From NCBI GenBank assembly GCA_031551765.1, contig JAVBNC010000024.1, positions 1 through 17,099 on the forward strand: DNA of 17,099 bases, in the 5' to 3' direction. The notes beneath the pieces were generated by a model. The model made no database searches. It saw only the letters and a program-made list of their open reading frames with translations, and was not told the origin of the DNA. This stretch comes from JAVBNC01 sp031551765 (GTDB taxonomy: Bacteria; Desulfobacterota; Desulfovibrionia; Desulfovibrionales; Desulfovibrionaceae). Positions 14,767-17,099 of the stretch are shown piece after piece (the first letter of the stretch is position 1; each line of letters opens with the position of its first letter). A program made the position numbers and the translations under genes.

Positions 14767-14786
14767 GTCCGGGCCGCGGACTTTTT
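14767..14786 (+). terminator. Terminator candidate of the phage late operon
   Basis: A stem gtccg/cggac (14767-14771, 14777-14781) with a 5-base loop is followed at once by TTTTT (14782-14786). The stem is short, and competing pairings exist with ccgccgg/ccggcgg around it. It lies 72 bases after the last phage stop codon. Confidence 0.5.
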
Positions 14787-14805
14787 CCCGGCGGTTTCCG
14801 CACGC

Positions 14806-14843
14806 AAAAACGGCGGGCTGCTTTCTCAAGCAACCCGCCGTTT
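14806..14843 (-). terminator. Intrinsic terminator of the tRNA-Ser gene
   Basis: Read on the minus strand, the 10-bp stem aaacggcggg/cccgccgttt (14834-14843 with 14808-14817), with an inner gctt/aagc helix, ends in a T run (TTTTT) before gcg. It lies 12 bases beyond the encoded CCA of the tRNA gene. It may also end plus-strand transcripts, although the plus-strand T run is broken (tttccattt). Confidence 0.85.
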
Positions 14844-14855
14844 CCATTTCATATC

Positions 14856-14946
14856 TGGCGGAGAGGCAGGGATTTGAACCCTGGATACCCTTATGAGGTA
14901 TACTCCCTTAGCAGGGGAGCGCCTTCGGCCGCTCGGCCACCTCTCC
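14856..14946 (-). tRNA. tRNA-Ser(GCT)
   Basis: On the minus strand the gene starts GGAGAGGTGGCCGAGCGG and ends GGTTCAAATCCCTGCCTCTC plus CG, with CCA encoded (14856-14858). The acceptor stem GGAGAGG/CCTCTCC pairs perfectly with discriminator G. The anticodon stem-loop TCCCCTGCTAAGGGA gives anticodon GCT (complement of 14910-14912), reading AGC/AGU codons. A long variable arm, as expected for a class II tRNA, lies between the anticodon and T arms (ACCTCATAAGGGT). Its 3' end faces the phage operon, which makes it a candidate attachment site. Confidence 0.96.
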
Positions 14947-14977
14947 GCATGCGGCCGCAACGCGGCGCAGAGCAAGT

Positions 14978-15006
14978 CCAATAGCGGGGGCGGGCATGGA
15001 TGTCAA
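14978..15006 (-). promoter_or_regulatory. Sigma-70-type promoter for tRNA-Ser
   Basis: On the minus strand a perfect TTGACA (complement of 15001-15006) is followed after 17 bases by TATTGG (complement of 14978-14983). The -10 box matches only three of six positions but keeps the leading TAT. A GC-rich discriminator and leader (about 30 bases) separate it from the tRNA 5' end, as is usual for stable-RNA promoters. Confidence 0.6.
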
Positions 15007-15205
15007 GCTTCCACTTCGCTTCAGGCCCCCTCCGGCGGTATGAGGCACCTGCCGGCTTTTTTACGGCCCCCTCCGCCCCTTTCGCGCCTCATGCCCTCTT
15101 TCCGCCTAAAATACGTGACGCGTTGCCCCGCTTCATGTATCCTGGACCGGAACGCGGCGGCGTACGCCCGCCCATTCCCCTTTTCCGCAATCCAAGGAGG
15201 CGGCC

Positions 15206-16936
15206 ATGCAACGCGCGCTTCGTTTCGCTCTTATCGGTGTTCTGTGCCTGGTATTGCTGGCCGTGGCCGCCGCCGGGCTGGCTGTTCTGCTCATTAAACC
15301 CAACGACTACAAACCCCAGCTTATCGCGGCGGTCAAAAAGGCCACGGGCCGCACCCTGTCCCTGCCGGGCGACCTTTCGCTTTCCGTGTTTCCGGGCATC
15401 AGCGTTTCGGCCGGGCCGGCGGAACTGACGGACGACGCGGCTTTCGGGCCGGAACCCTTTTTCCGCGTCCAAAAAATGAAAGCGGATCTCGCGCTTTTCC
15501 CGCTGCTCAGCGGTTCGGTGCGCATCGGCGAAATTGCGCTGGAAGGCGTGCGCGTCAAGCTGGCCGTCACCCAGACCGGCCGGGTCAACTGGGACATGAA
15601 GGCGCCGGGCGGACCTGGCGGGGCGGGCCCGGACGCGGACGCCGTCACCTCCACCCCCCTGCGGGAAGGGGCCGCCCCGGCCAAGCCCGCCGCCCTGCCG
15701 GACATAGGCATTGCGGATCTTTCCCTTAAGGACGCGGCTGTCAGCTACCGCGACCTGGGCAGCGGCGAAGCCTACAGCGTGACCGTAAGCTCCTTCCGGC
15801 TGGAGGATTTCGCCTCCGGCCAGAAGAGCAGTTTCAGCCTGCGGGCCGTTTTCAGCGACGAGCGGGCCAAGAAAAGCGCCGCCCTGGACCTGAAAGGCAG
15901 CCTGCACCTGGCCCCCGCCCTGGACAAGCCCACCGCGCTTTCCTTTAGCGGCAGCCTGGACAAGGCAGCGCTGGCCGGGGACCTGACCTTTGCCCTGCGT
16001 GAAGCGGCGGGCGTGCCCGCGCCCATGCTCAAGGGCGGTCTCAAGCTGGGCGCGCTGGACCTGGACCGCTACCTGCCCGCGTCCGGCCCGCAAGCCGGGT
16101 CCGCCCCGCAAAAGTCCGCCCAGGCCCGCAAAGCCGATGCCGCCAAAAGCGCGGAAGACGAGGAAAAGACCCTCAAGATCCTGCGGGTCATGGATATCGA
16201 CCTGGCCCTGACGGCGGAATCGCTTACCGTGTCCAAGCTCCCCTTGCGGTCCATCCAGGCCACGCTGCGGGCGGAGCAGGGGCGGATCAGCGTCGCGCCC
16301 TGCTCCCTCAGCGTGGCTGAAGGCCTGCTGAAGCTGGAAGCCAAGGCTGACGCCCGGGGCAAGGCCCTGCAAGCCGCCAGCAACGGCACCCTGCGCGGCC
16401 TGAAGGTGGGCGCGCTGCTCAAGTCCCTGGCCGGCAAGGAATCCATTACCGGCGACCTGGACCTTTCCTGGGACGTGAACGGCGGCGGCCTGGCCTGGCC
16501 CGTCCTGTCCCGCTCCCTGGAAGGCAAGGCCGACCTCTCCATGACCAAGGGTCTGCTCACCGGCTTCCAGATCATTCCGGAAGGCATTACCGGCGTGGCG
16601 GGCGTGCGCCAGGATATCGTCATCGCCAGCCTGACCGGCACCTGGCGCATTACCAAGGGCGTGGCCAACAGCAACGATATCCTGCTGCAAGGCCCGGCCG
16701 TCAACGCCAAGGCCGCCGGACGCTTTGACATCCCCTCCCAGGCCATGGACTACCGCGTCACCGTGTCGCTGCCCGCGCTGCCCGAAGTGCCCGCCAGGGT
16801 CTCCGGACCGCTGGCCTCGCCGTCCTACACCGTGGACGCGGCGGGCCTGCTGCGCAACACGGCCAAAGGCGTGCTGCAATCCCCCGGCAAGGCCGGTGAG
16901 GGGCTTGGACGCGGGCTAAAGGAGTTGTTCAAGTAG
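15206..16936 (+). CDS. AsmA family protein
   Basis: This 576-residue envelope protein belongs to the AsmA family, which is anchored in the inner membrane and reaches into the periplasm. Relatives are linked to outer membrane protein assembly and lipid transport across the periplasm through a beta-groove. The ATG at 15206 follows a strong aaggagg at 15194-15200. Residues ~7-30 form one membrane segment (FALIGVLCLVLLAVAAAGLA). The AsmA N-terminal signature follows (KPNDYKPQLIAAVKKATGRT, then LSLPGDLSLSVFPGISV). Two flexible linkers lie at ~131-160 (Gly/Pro/Ala) and ~292-322 (Ala/Lys/Glu). The C-terminal domain has SITGDLDLSWDVNGGG, LTGTWRITKGVANSNDILLQ and AAGRFDIPSQAMDYRVTVSL, all typical. It is slightly shorter than E. 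coli AsmA (about 617). It is a host gene in codon use and function. The 199 bases between the tRNA promoter and this gene show only weak promoter candidates (TAAAAT at 15107-15112, TATCCT at 15138-15143). Confidence 0.9.
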   Translation: MQRALRFALIGVLCLVLLAVAAAGLAVLLIKPNDYKPQLIAAVKKATGRTLSLPGDLSLSVFPGISVSAGPAELTDDAAFGPEPFFRVQKMKADLALFPLLSGSVRIGEIALEGVRVKLAVTQTGRVNWDMKAPGGPGGAGPDADAVTSTPLREGAAPAKPAALPDIGIADLSLKDAAVSYRDLGSGEAYSVTVSSFRLEDFASGQKSSFSLRAVFSDERAKKSAALDLKGSLHLAPALDKPTALSFSGSLDKAALAGDLTFALREAAGVPAPMLKGGLKLGALDLDRYLPASGPQAGSAPQKSAQARKADAAKSAEDEEKTLKILRVMDIDLALTAESLTVSKLPLRSIQATLRAEQGRISVAPCSLSVAEGLLKLEAKADARGKALQAASNGTLRGLKVGALLKSLAGKESITGDLDLSWDVNGGGLAWPVLSRSLEGKADLSMTKGLLTGFQIIPEGITGVAGVRQDIVIASLTGTWRITKGVANSNDILLQGPAVNAKAAGRFDIPSQAMDYRVTVSLPALPEVPARVSGPLASPSYTVDAAGLLRNTAKGVLQSPGKAGEGLGRGLKELFK

Positions 16937-16949
16937 GGAAGAAAAAAGG

Positions 16950-17049
<100 letters not shown>

Positions 17050-17099
17050 GGGCGTCCCCTGATTCCAATTCTGGCCCCGGATGCCGGTGTCGGGCCGGG

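Noticed and set aside
14726..14896. A 56-codon plus-strand frame starting MDALARRVNQYIRR
   Set aside because: It runs through both terminators and the antisense of the tRNA (giving the well-known LAERQGFEPW artefact peptide) and lacks a ribosome binding site. The first ~24 residues look somewhat gene-like and could be a relic, but that cannot be supported.
15089..16879. A 596-codon minus-strand open frame opposite asmA
   Set aside because: Its composition (Gly/Gln/Arg/His) is that of a shadow frame, and it covers exactly the asmA gene, which has a strong ribosome binding site and family motifs.

Overview
The window is GC-rich bacterial DNA. It carries the head-tail half of the late operon of a tailed temperate phage (siphovirus type), all on the plus strand, followed by a short host segment with a tRNA-Ser gene and an AsmA-family gene. 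The sequence names no organism. The GC-rich composition, the style of the Rhs core tip and the hairpin-rich intergenic repeats suggest a Desulfovibrionaceae-like (Desulfovibrio/Bilophila-type) bacterium, but this is inference. Both window ends look like assembly break points: the left end lies inside an Rhs core, which is usually multicopy, and the right end runs into a 48-G homopolymer beside a repeat.

Layout: 1-186 is the end of an Rhs core, with the 5' part missing. 187-495 is a pyrimidine-rich gap with strong hairpins. 496-2347 holds a scaffold-like protein and the major capsid protein. 2634-4000 holds three tightly packed head-tail connector or neck genes (DnaT-like adaptor, small connector, HK97 gp10-like). 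4257-5729 holds the tail terminator and tail tube. 5922-6703 is a G/GT-type tail assembly chaperone pair with a textbook T_TTT_TTC slippery site. 6790-11373 is a 1527-residue tape measure protein. 11373-14694 holds a distal tail protein, a tail fibre with a C-terminal Asp-box beta-propeller, and a small fibre-associated protein. Terminase, portal, lysis and integrase genes are not in the window. A plus-strand terminator candidate closes the operon. The minus-strand tRNA-Ser(GCT), with its own promoter and terminator, and asmA follow.

The late genes would be co-transcribed. Scaffold and capsid form the prohead, connectors and neck proteins close it, tube protein polymerises around the tape measure with help from the G and GT chaperones, and the distal tail, fibre and accessory proteins form the host-recognition tip.

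The most notable features are: (1) the programmed -1 frameshift; (2) a tail fibre whose last ~300 residues form six blades of about 42 residues with Asp-box motifs, encoded by a much lower-GC insert, which points to receptor-domain swapping; (3) at least three hairpin or MITE-like elements of one family, plus one of a different type, sitting in the gaps between phage structural genes, one of them supplying a phage gene's stop codon; (4) a low-GC patch inside the tape measure gene.
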